A stretch of 64,000 nucleotides of DNA, from contig JAEWZN010000003.1 in NCBI GenBank assembly GCA_023395255.1, forward strand, positions 124,001 to 188,000. The letters run 5' to 3'. The translations under genes were made by a program, and so were the position numbers. This document shows, one piece after another, positions 43,820 through 53,502 of the stretch (its first letter is position 1; each line of letters begins with the position of its first letter). The notes under the pieces are model-generated. The model made no database searches, was not told where the DNA came from, and saw nothing but the letters and a program-made list of their open reading frames with translations. This DNA is from Deferribacteres bacterium (lineage in GTDB: Bacteria; Chrysiogenota; Deferribacteres; Deferribacterales; Geovibrionaceae).

Positions 43820-44598
43820 CGCCCGCCTATCACCAGATATTCCAGCTCACCGCTGAATGACCTGCTGGGCAGGGCTTCTGAGAAGTACACTATCTTTGTA
43901 TAAGGCACTTCTGCCTTAATTATCTTACTGCCGAACTGTTCTGCTATCTCCTTTTCCGAAGTGAAAGAGGAGAGGGAGTTCAGTTCGATGCAGTATTTTC
44001 TTTTTGAGAGCTGGCTGATTATTATGTGATCGCTCAGGTCATTTACGCCCCTGTAAAGGGTTATGGTGGGAACATGATTTTCGCAGTATGCCTTAATTAT
44101 TGTCTGGGTGTATGTGTACAGCAGGTCGAGCTGCGAAAACATGCTGTTTTTATTCGTTCTGGAATTCATCCATTCCTGAAGATAATCGTAATACTCCTTG
44201 GAATAAAGCCCCGGAATGCTCTGCCCGTGGTAAAAGGGTATAAGCCCGAATCGGTTTTCCACCCAGCCCTTGAGCACTGCTCCGGCGGAGTTATTGGAAT
44301 CAAAGAGCCAGCTTTTCAGAAGCCTGATGTAGCTGCCGACCTTTTTCCCGTTTACCCTTTCCTCCAGCGCGAAAAGCTCGTTCATGTAGCTTTCAAAGAA
44401 AAAGGAGGCTTCGTCTATGCTTCCTGCGGAGGCGACTATCTCAAAAAGCCTGCGGTGATACTCAAGAACGCCGTCAATTGTGATGGGGATCACGCCGACA
44501 TTATATTCCCTGCTCACGAAAAGTTTCGCAGGAATATTGATTTTATTCGTGCTGTGGTAATAAACGCCTGCCTTGTGGCTTTCATCAAGATTTATCAT
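43795..44598 (-). CDS. draT: NAD+-dinitrogen-reductase ADP-D-ribosyltransferase DraT
   Basis: 267 residues from ATG 44598; an in-frame TTG at 44619 is an alternative and neither start has a clear ribosome-binding site. Characteristic blocks include YYHSTNKINIPAKLFVS near the N-terminus, TITLYRGVND, LNSLSSFTSEKEIAEQFG and ELEYLVIGGRYDV, the R-S-E type ADP-ribosyltransferase pattern of DraT. It modifies a NifH arginine to switch nitrogenase off when ammonium rises or energy falls. It is on the minus strand inside the nif cluster, convergent on nifZ and divergent from draG with only 35 bases between the two starts. Confidence 0.88.
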   Translation of the reverse strand: MINLDESHKAGVYYHSTNKINIPAKLFVSREYNVGVIPITIDGVLEYHRRLFEIVASAGSIDEASFFFESYMNELFALEERVNGKKVGSYIRLLKSWLFDSNNSAGAVLKGWVENRFGLIPFYHGQSIPGLYSKEYYDYLQEWMNSRTNKNSMFSQLDLLYTYTQTIIKAYCENHVPTITLYRGVNDLSDHIIISQLSKRKYCIELNSLSSFTSEKEIAEQFGSKIIKAEVPYTKIVYFSEALPSRSFSGELEYLVIGGRYDVETVF

Positions 44599-44633
44599 AA
44601 TCGAAATATGCCAAGACAAAGGGAAGTTTGCAA

Positions 44634-46551
<1,918 letters not shown>

Positions 46552-46567
46552 TTCCGCAAGGATGCCC

Positions 46568-46640
46568 GCTTTCTTTTCGGCCGCGGCCGCTCATGCTTTT
46601 TAAAAGCGACACAGAAGCGGCCTGACTGCGGGGGGAAAGC
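46568..46640 (+). other. Stem-loop in the nifH-nifD intergenic region
   Basis: GCTTTC (46568-46573) can pair with GAAAGC (46635-46640) and, inside, GGCCGCT (46585-46591) with AGCGGCC (46616-46622). No T-run follows the hairpin directly. Similar hairpins after nifH in other diazotrophs act as partial terminators or mRNA stabilisers that raise NifH over NifDK; that role is inferred here. Confidence 0.55.
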
Positions 46641-46684
46641 AAGAACGCGAGACTTTTTGACCCCAATAAAACGAGGTAGACAGC

Positions 46685-48127
46685 ATGAGCACTATAGATA
46701 AAAAACAGGCCGAGGAGTTTATAGAGTCGGTCATCTCCCAGTATGAGGAGAAAACGTATAAGGACAGGAAGACCCACATAGAGGTTGTTGAACCCGGACA
46801 GGAAAAGTGCGGCGTTAAGTCCAACAGGAAATCCCGCCCCGGCGTTATCACCATGAGAGGATGTGCATATGCAGGCGCCAAAGGCGTGGTATGGGGTCCC
46901 ATAAAGGATATTATCAACGTAAGCCACGGCCCGGTGGGCTGCGGCCAGTACTCCTGGTCATCCAGACGTAACTACTATAACGGAACAACAGGTGTGGACA
47001 GTTTCGGTACAATGCAGTTTACGTCTGACTTTCAGGAAAAAGACATAGTTTTCGGCGGCGATGCAATGCTGAAAGCTCTTCTTCTTGAGGCTAACAAGCT
47101 TTTCCCGCTCAACAGAGGGCTCAGTGTTCTCTCTGAATGTCCCATCGGTCTTATCGGTGACGATATTGAAGCGGTTTCAAAAGAGATCTCCAAGGAGATA
47201 GGCAAACCCGTTATCCCCTGCCGCTGTGAAGGTTTCAGAGGCGTTTCCCAGTCTCTCGGTCACCACATAGCAAACGACACTATCCGTGACTGGATATATG
47301 AAAAAGATATGGTCGGCCAGAAATTCGAGAAAGGCCCGTATGACGTAGCCCTCATAGGAGACTACAACATAGGCGGAGATATATGGTCATCAAGGAAAAT
47401 TATTGAGGACATGGGGCTTAACCTTGTTGCTCAGTCAACAGGCGACAGTACGTTCAGCGAGCTTGCCAACGTTGCTCAGGCGAAAGTGGTTCTCATTCAC
47501 TGCTACCGTTCAATGAACTACATTTCACGCTACATTGAAGAAAAGTACAATGTGCCGTGGCTTGAGTTCAACTTTTTCGGTCCCACACAGATCATCAAAT
47601 CCATGCGCAAAATTGCTGCTATGTTTGATGACAAAATCAAAGAGCAGACAGAAAAAGTCATCGCTGAGAAATATCAGCCTTACTTTGAAAAAATTGTTGC
47701 TAAATACAGACCCAGACTTGAAGGGAAGAAGACAATGCTTTTCGTTGGCGGTCTGAGACCCAGACACACAATGCCCGCCTTTCAGGATCTCGGTGTTGAG
47801 ATACTGCTCACAGGGTATGAGTTTGCCCACGGTGACGACTACCAGCGTACCCTTGAATACCTCGACAGCACAACCATCATGGTTGATGACATGTCAGAAT
47901 TCGAGATGGACAACTTCCTTGAGAAGTACAAACCCGACCTCTTCGGTTCAGGTATTAAAGAAAAATACCAGACACAGAAGTCCGGCATCCCTTTCAGGCA
48001 GATGCACTCATGGGACTACTCAGGCCCCTACCACGGTGTGGAAGGCTTCGGAGTATTTGCCAGAGATATGGACATGGCAATTAACGGAGCCGTTTGGAAA
48101 AACATCAAAGCTCCGTGGAAAAGCTGA
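46685..48127 (+). CDS. nifD: Nitrogenase molybdenum-iron protein alpha chain NifD
   Basis: 480 residues. P-cluster Cys ligands occur in [22 protein letters not shown] and [11 protein letters not shown]. The FeMo-cofactor ligands are Cys273 ([11 protein letters not shown]) and His450 ([13 protein letters not shown]). The length and the [15 protein letters not shown] block fit Mo-nitrogenase rather than VnfD or AnfD. It pairs with NifK to form the catalytic tetramer. AACGAGGTAG upstream provides a weak ribosome site. Confidence 0.97.
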   Translation: MSTIDKKQAEEFIESVISQYEEKTYKDRKTHIEVVEPGQEKCGVKSNRKSRPGVITMRGCAYAGAKGVVWGPIKDIINVSHGPVGCGQYSWSSRRNYYNGTTGVDSFGTMQFTSDFQEKDIVFGGDAMLKALLLEANKLFPLNRGLSVLSECPIGLIGDDIEAVSKEISKEIGKPVIPCRCEGFRGVSQSLGHHIANDTIRDWIYEKDMVGQKFEKGPYDVALIGDYNIGGDIWSSRKIIEDMGLNLVAQSTGDSTFSELANVAQAKVVLIHCYRSMNYISRYIEEKYNVPWLEFNFFGPTQIIKSMRKIAAMFDDKIKEQTEKVIAEKYQPYFEKIVAKYRPRLEGKKTMLFVGGLRPRHTMPAFQDLGVEILLTGYEFAHGDDYQRTLEYLDSTTIMVDDMSEFEMDNFLEKYKPDLFGSGIKEKYQTQKSGIPFRQMHSWDYSGPYHGVEGFGVFARDMDMAINGAVWKNIKAPWKS

Positions 48128-48156
48128 TAATCAGAGCCGTACAAGAGAGGTAAATC

Positions 48157-49674
48157 ATGAGCAAAGATATTAAAGTAAAAGATCATATAACCCTTTTCGA
48201 GGACGAGCGCTTCGGAGAGATGTTCAAGAGAAAACGCGCTCTCTATGAGAACGCAGCAACTGAGGAAGAGGTTGCAAAAACCCTTGAGTGGACACTTGGT
48301 GAGGAATACAAGGAGCTTAACTTCAAAAGGGAGCACCTTGTGGTTAACCCCCTTAAGTCATGCCAGCCTCTGGGCGCGCTTTATGCTGCCATAGGTTTTG
48401 ACGACACTATGCCTTACGTACACGGTTCACAGGGCTGTGCGGCTTACTTCCGCTCACATTTCTGCCGTCACTTTAAAGAACCTTTCCCCGCTGTTTCCGA
48501 CTCCATGACGGAAGACGCTGCGGTTTTCGGCGGACACAACAACATGTATGTGGGGCTTGATAACGTTTACAAGCTCTACAAACCCGGCATGGTAGCCATA
48601 TGCACATCATGTATGGCGGAAGTTATCGGGGATGACCTCAACAACTTCGTTAAAAATGCCAAAGAACAGGGCAATGTTCCGGAGGGTTCACTTATTACCC
48701 ACGCACACACGCCCTCCTTCGTTGGTTCACATATCACAGGCTATGACAACATGCTCTCAAGCATGCTTGCTCAGGTCGGCGAGAAAACAGGCGAAGTGAA
48801 AGACAGAATCAACGTAATACTCGGATTCGATACTTATATAGGCAACTTCCGTGAGATAAAAAGGATTCTCGGTCTGTTCGGAGTGGATTTCATCCTCCTG
48901 AGCGATCCTTCCTACAACCTTGACTCACCCACTGACGGACATTACAAAATGTTCAACGGCGGAACTAAGATTGCTGACCTGAAAGATGCACCCAATTCAA
49001 AGGCAACTCTGATTCTTCAGAAATATGCCACAGCCAAAACGATTGAGTTCATCGAAAAGGAATGGGCTCACCCTGTAAAAGTGGTTAACCCCTTCGGTAT
49101 CAAAGGTTCAGATGACCTTATGATGGCAATCGCCGAGCTTACAGGCAAAGAGATTCCTGCTGAAATCGAAAACGAAAGAGGCAGATTTGTTGATGCCATA
49201 GGCGACTCATACTACTGGGTACACGGCAAAACCTTCTCTCTGAACGCTGATCCTGACTATGCATTCGGTCTTACACGCATGGTTATGGAGCTTGGCGGGG
49301 AGATCAAGCATGTTCTGCTCACCAACGGCACAAAAGACTGGGAAGCGGACACTAAAGCGCTGCTTGCTTCATATCCTCAGGGCAGCGAAGCAGAAGTTTA
49401 CTCAAACAAGGATATGTGGCACTTCCGTTCACTGCTTGCCACTGACCCCTCTGATTTCATCATAGGTAACAGCTTCGCAAAATATCTTATGAGAGATACG
49501 GGCATTCCGCTTATCAGAATCGGTTTCCCCATGTTTGACAGACAGTTCCTCCACAGATACCCCACTATAGGGTACATGGGCGGACTGAACCTCCTCAACT
49601 GGATCGTCAACACAATCCTTGACGAAACAGACAGGAAAACGATGTACACCACAAGCTACGACGTAATCAGGTAG
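48157..49674 (+). CDS. nifK: Nitrogenase molybdenum-iron protein beta chain NifK
   Basis: 505 residues. P-cluster ligands appear in KSCQPLGALYA, GSQGCAAYFRSHF and ICTSCMAEVIGDD. VFGGHNNMYVGLDNVYKLYK is characteristic. It completes the MoFe protein with NifD and hosts the docking surface for NifH. It is 29 bases after nifD with GAGAGG before its ATG. A partial terminator lies between it and nifT. Confidence 0.97.
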   Translation: MSKDIKVKDHITLFEDERFGEMFKRKRALYENAATEEEVAKTLEWTLGEEYKELNFKREHLVVNPLKSCQPLGALYAAIGFDDTMPYVHGSQGCAAYFRSHFCRHFKEPFPAVSDSMTEDAAVFGGHNNMYVGLDNVYKLYKPGMVAICTSCMAEVIGDDLNNFVKNAKEQGNVPEGSLITHAHTPSFVGSHITGYDNMLSSMLAQVGEKTGEVKDRINVILGFDTYIGNFREIKRILGLFGVDFILLSDPSYNLDSPTDGHYKMFNGGTKIADLKDAPNSKATLILQKYATAKTIEFIEKEWAHPVKVVNPFGIKGSDDLMMAIAELTGKEIPAEIENERGRFVDAIGDSYYWVHGKTFSLNADPDYAFGLTRMVMELGGEIKHVLLTNGTKDWEADTKALLASYPQGSEAEVYSNKDMWHFRSLLATDPSDFIIGNSFAKYLMRDTGIPLIRIGFPMFDRQFLHRYPTIGYMGGLNLLNWIVNTILDETDRKTMYTTSYDVIR

Positions 49675-49690
49675 TAAGGTATATACCGCT

Positions 49691-49724
49691 GCGGGGCGGC
49701 GGCAAAAGTCCGCCCCCCGCTTTT
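49691..49724 (+). terminator. Partial terminator or attenuator after nifK
   Basis: GCGGGGCGG (49691-49699) pairs with CCGCCCCCCGC (49710-49720) through a 7-bp GC stem plus a CC bulge, followed by TTTT (49721-49724). It may lower expression of nifTENX relative to nifHDK. Confidence 0.5.
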
Positions 49725-49763
49725 AACACATTAATTATTATTATTTTTAGGTAGGGCTGCAAA

Positions 49764-49970
49764 ATGAAAGTAACAGTTAGAGAAACACCGAAAGGCATTA
49801 ATATTTACGTTCCCAAGAAGGACATCGAAGCGCACGTGATCAAAATAGAGCAGGCAGGGGCATGGGGCGGAGTGTTTGAACTTGATAACGGCTGGGTTCT
49901 GGAATTTCCCGCTTTGGAGGAAGTGCCCAAACTCCCGGCTACATTCGAGGCGAAAGTACTCTCTAAATAA
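49764..49970 (+). CDS. nifT: NifT/FixU small nitrogen fixation protein
   Basis: 68 residues. MKVTVRETPKGINIYVPKKD and WGGVFELDNGWVLEFPAL match the NifT/FixU family, which is usually next to nifK. Its biochemical role is not established and deletions often have no phenotype. It lies 12 bases before nifE. Confidence 0.92.
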   Translation: MKVTVRETPKGINIYVPKKDIEAHVIKIEQAGAWGGVFELDNGWVLEFPALEEVPKLPATFEAKVLSK

Positions 49971-49982
49971 AAGGAATGTGCC

Positions 49983-51341
49983 ATGGCTGCAAAATTTGAC
50001 CATCTTACCGAAGTTGACAGCTGTTCTGAAAATAAAAAGAAAAGCACCGCAGAAAAGGCAAAAAAATGTGCCAAACCAACACCCGGCGCCACAATGGGCG
50101 GGTGCGCCTTTGACGGAGCGCAGATAGTTCTCCTCCCCGTGGGGGATGCCGCACATCTCATACACGGTCCCGCCACATGCGTAAGCCAGAACTGGAACAA
50201 CAGGGGCAGCAGGAATCTTCACGGTCAGTATTATAAAATGGGCTTCTCCACTGATGTGACAGAAATGGACGTTGTTTTCGGCGGAGAGAAGAAGATTACC
50301 GATAAATGCGTGGAGATAGCAGGCAGATACCCGGTAAAAGCGATCTTTGTCTACACCACCTGCGTCACCGCCATGATAGGGGACGATGTGCCCACTGCCT
50401 GTAAAAAGGCGGCGGAACTCACCGGAATCCCCGTGATACCCGTGGAATCCCCCGGCTTCATCGGCAATAAAAACTTCGGCAATAAGATAGCAGGCGATGT
50501 TCTTCTTGAGTACGTAATAGGCACTAAAGAGCCTGAAAAAACCACAGAATACGACATAAACATCATAGGCGACTATAACATAGCCGGCGAACTCTGGCAG
50601 ATGATGCCTGTTTTCAGGGAGCTGGGGATAAATGTTCTCTCAAGCTTAACAGGCGGTACGTCATTTGACGAAATCGCCTGTGCCCACAGGGCGAAATGCA
50701 CACTTGTCATCTGCAGCAAGGCTCTTCTCACTCTGGCGGAAGGTCTTAAACGCAAGTACGGAATACCGTTCGCGGAGAGTTCATTCTACGGACTGGGCGA
50801 GATAGAGAAGACTCTGCTCTCCGTTGCGGACATGCTGGGCTCTGATGAACTCAGGGCAAAAATTCACAGCTATGTTGAAAGGAAAAACGCCGAGACATTG
50901 GCGGAGATAGCGCCCTATGCCGCTGTTCTCAAAGGGAAAAGAGTTTTCGTTTATACTGGCGGGGTGAAAAGCTGGTCAACGATTTATCAGCTTGAGGAAC
51001 TCGGCATGGAAGTAATAGGAACCAGCACAAGGAAATCGACAGAGCAGGACATAGAAAAAATCAGGGAACACTTTGAAGGAACACAGAAAATGCTCCTTGA
51101 AAAAGGGGATGGCCGCATCCTTCTGAACATTCTTCAGAAGGAGAGGGCGGATCTTCTCCTTGCCGGAGGGAGGAACATGTACACCTCCATCAAAGGCAGA
51201 TACCCTTTTGTGGACGTGAATCAGGAAAGGATACACGGCTATGCGGGCTATACAGGCATGATTGAACTGGCAAAACAGCTTGCATACACCCTCACCTCCC
51301 CTGTCTGGGAAGTGGCAAGGCGCAAGGCTCCGTGGGAGTAG
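49983..51341 (+). CDS. nifE: Nitrogenase iron-molybdenum cofactor biosynthesis protein NifE
   Basis: 452 residues. It has the NifD-like fold with cluster Cys in MGGCAFDGAQ, IHGPATCVSQNW and YTTCVTAMIGDD, and NifE-specific NWNNRGSRNLHGQYY. A Lys-rich leader (about residues 12-35) precedes the conserved part. With NifN it forms the scaffold on which the NifB cofactor is matured to FeMo-co. nifN follows after four bases. Confidence 0.94.
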   Translation: MAAKFDHLTEVDSCSENKKKSTAEKAKKCAKPTPGATMGGCAFDGAQIVLLPVGDAAHLIHGPATCVSQNWNNRGSRNLHGQYYKMGFSTDVTEMDVVFGGEKKITDKCVEIAGRYPVKAIFVYTTCVTAMIGDDVPTACKKAAELTGIPVIPVESPGFIGNKNFGNKIAGDVLLEYVIGTKEPEKTTEYDINIIGDYNIAGELWQMMPVFRELGINVLSSLTGGTSFDEIACAHRAKCTLVICSKALLTLAEGLKRKYGIPFAESSFYGLGEIEKTLLSVADMLGSDELRAKIHSYVERKNAETLAEIAPYAAVLKGKRVFVYTGGVKSWSTIYQLEELGMEVIGTSTRKSTEQDIEKIREHFEGTQKMLLEKGDGRILLNILQKERADLLLAGGRNMYTSIKGRYPFVDVNQERIHGYAGYTGMIELAKQLAYTLTSPVWEVARRKAPWE

Positions 51342-51345
51342 GTCT

Positions 51346-52677
51346 ATGGAAACAACAGCAAAAACCGGACAGACCAACCCTCTGAAAAAAAGTCAGGTGC
51401 TGGGCGGAAGTCTGGCCGCCCTCGGAATAAAAGGGGCTATGCCTCTCCACCACGGCTCGCAAGGGTGCACGGCATTTACCAAAACGTTTCTCACTCAGCA
51501 TTTCAGGGAGATAGTCCCGATGCAGACCACAGCCCTCACCGATATAGCAACGATTATGGGCGAGGACTGGAACCTGCTTGAAGGCATGAAAAACGTTATA
51601 GAGAAGCATAAACCCGAACTCCTCGTGCTGCTTTCTACCGGAATCTCCGATACCAGAGGGGACGATTTTGAAAGAAGCATAAAGGATTTCAGGAAGAAAT
51701 ACCCGGAATATGCGGGAACGAAAATTGTTTACTCCACGACACCCGATTTCGTGGACGATGCTCACCTCGGCTACACAAATACGCTGAAAGCAATATTCAG
51801 ACAGCTTGCTCCGGCGAAGATGGAAACCGAAAAGGGGCGTGTGAACATTCTTCCCGCATTCGCCATGACCGCAGGGGACATAGACGAGATAAGGGATGTT
51901 GCGGAATCATTCGGACTGCGCCCGGTGTTTCTGCCGGATATTTCAGAAAGCATGTCCGGCTGCGCGGATTTCTTCTACAGCACAGCCCCCGGCGGGTGCA
52001 CTGTTGAGGATATTGAAACTGCCGGAGCGGCTGAACTGAACATCGCGGTCGGCAGGACAATGGGTGAGATAGCGGAACAGCTGAAAGAGCTTACGGGTGT
52101 TCCTTTTGTAACCTTCGACTCTCTCATAGGGGTCACCGAAACAGACAGATTCATAGAGCTGCTTATGAAGCTTTCCGGCAGGGCGGATGTTCCTGCCAGA
52201 ATCAAAAAGCAGCGCAGAACAGCAATAGATGTAATGCTTGACGGACACTTCAATTTCGGCGGTAAGAAGGCCGCTGTCGCCATTGAGCCGGATCTCCTGT
52301 TCGGCGTATCAAAGTTTCTTCATGATGAGTTGGGCATTGCTGTGCAAATCGGCATCACCACCTTTTCTTCCCCTTTTCTTAAGGATATACCGGCGGAACA
52401 GGTGATTAAGGGTGATCTGGAAGATGTAGCCCTAAAGGGGGGAGGAGTCTCCCTTGTCATTTCAAACACCAATGCCCATTTAACCTCGGAGATAGTGCAC
52501 GCTCCATTATTGAGGATGGGTATTCCGGTGAAGGACAGGATAGGGCAGTTTATAAAGGTTTACACCTGTTACAGGGGCGCGGCGTACTTCGCCTCTGAGA
52601 TAGGGAGCATTCTCCTTGAACGTGATGAGCACGAATCATGGGAGGAGCAGACAGAGAACTACAGGAGGAGTTTATGA
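51346..52677 (+). CDS. nifN: Nitrogenase iron-molybdenum cofactor biosynthesis protein NifN
   Basis: 443 residues from ATG 51346 with GGGAG upstream; a longer in-frame extension overlapping nifE is unlikely. NPLKKSQVLGGSLAALGIKG and PLHHGSQGCTAFTKTFL match NifN. EDWNLLEGMKNVIEKHKPEL and LVLLSTGISDTRGDDFER follow. It pairs with NifE in FeMo-co maturation. Its stop overlaps the nifX start by four bases. Confidence 0.94.
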   Translation: METTAKTGQTNPLKKSQVLGGSLAALGIKGAMPLHHGSQGCTAFTKTFLTQHFREIVPMQTTALTDIATIMGEDWNLLEGMKNVIEKHKPELLVLLSTGISDTRGDDFERSIKDFRKKYPEYAGTKIVYSTTPDFVDDAHLGYTNTLKAIFRQLAPAKMETEKGRVNILPAFAMTAGDIDEIRDVAESFGLRPVFLPDISESMSGCADFFYSTAPGGCTVEDIETAGAAELNIAVGRTMGEIAEQLKELTGVPFVTFDSLIGVTETDRFIELLMKLSGRADVPARIKKQRRTAIDVMLDGHFNFGGKKAAVAIEPDLLFGVSKFLHDELGIAVQIGITTFSSPFLKDIPAEQVIKGDLEDVALKGGGVSLVISNTNAHLTSEIVHAPLLRMGIPVKDRIGQFIKVYTCYRGAAYFASEIGSILLERDEHESWEEQTENYRRSL

Positions 52678-53042
52678 AGGTAGCGTTCTGTACAAACAGT
52701 ATGAAAGAGGTGGACGAACACTTCGGCAGAGCAACTTCCGTCGCGGTTTATGATGTGGACACCGAAGGTTCGGAGTTTGCCGAACTGCGCACATTTATTC
52801 CCATTGACGCTGAGGAAACTCACAAGATTGATATTAATACAAAGGTTGAGGCGCTTAACGACTGTTCAATACTCTACCTCACAGAGATAGGCGGACCCGC
52901 TGCCGCGGTGGTGGTGCGCAACAAGATTCTCCCCGTAAAGGTGGATGACAAAACATCTATTGATGAGCTTCTGGATAGTCTGGTGAAAAAGCTTAATGAT
53001 TCTCCTCCGCCATGGCTGAGAAAGGCGATACAGGTAAAATAG
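52674..53042 (+). CDS. nifX: FeMo-cofactor carrier NifX
   Basis: 122 residues from ATG 52674 with AGGAGGAG directly upstream. MKVAFCTNSMKEVDEHFGRA starts the NifX/NifB-C-terminal domain fold that binds FeMo-co precursors; VEALNDCSILYLTEIGGPAA follows. It shuttles NifB-co or VK-cluster between NifB, NifEN and NifDK. It is coupled to nifN and followed immediately by the DUF269 gene. Confidence 0.9.
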   Translation: MKVAFCTNSMKEVDEHFGRATSVAVYDVDTEGSEFAELRTFIPIDAEETHKIDINTKVEALNDCSILYLTEIGGPAAAVVVRNKILPVKVDDKTSIDELLDSLVKKLNDSPPPWLRKAIQVK

Positions 53043-53043
53043 C

Positions 53044-53502
53044 ATGGCGGGCATGTCTCTTTCCCAGAGAACAGGCTGGGAGGTCTCCGGCTTTACTGAT
53101 ACCCTTGTCAAAAAAATGAGGGCGTTTGACACATACGGCTCATGGAAAAAACTTGATGACACGCAGGTTCTGAGCCGCTATGTGAAAAGCCGTGAGGACA
53201 GGAAAAAGATAGACACATCAGGCACTGTGGACATACAGACTGTGTGGCAGATACGCATGTTTTACGAGGCTGTGGCCATGCTCACCGAGCAGAATATCGG
53301 AAAACTCTGCTATGCTGCCCTTGATCTGGGTTATGAGGGGTTCGGCAGGTCATTTGTAATATATGAGGACTATATTCTCTGCTGTGATACTCTGCGGAAT
53401 GCCCACAAGTTCGCTTTTGCCTCCATTGAGGAGCTTGCAGCCGCGGGCGAGACAAAAACACTCAAAGCCTGTGAAAAAGCGGCAGAGATGGGGATTATCT
53501 AA
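53044..53502 (+). CDS. NifX-associated nitrogen fixation protein (DUF269)
   Basis: 152 residues. The family is recognised from RAFDTYGSWKKLDDTQVLSR, MFYEAVAMLTEQNIGKLCYA and LDLGYEGFGRSFVIYEDY, and from its constant place after nifX. The function is unknown. It ends the nif operon, and its stop overlaps by four bases the end of the convergent PAS kinase gene without a terminator between them. Confidence 0.92.
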   Translation: MAGMSLSQRTGWEVSGFTDTLVKKMRAFDTYGSWKKLDDTQVLSRYVKSREDRKKIDTSGTVDIQTVWQIRMFYEAVAMLTEQNIGKLCYAALDLGYEGFGRSFVIYEDYILCCDTLRNAHKFAFASIEELAAAGETKTLKACEKAAEMGII

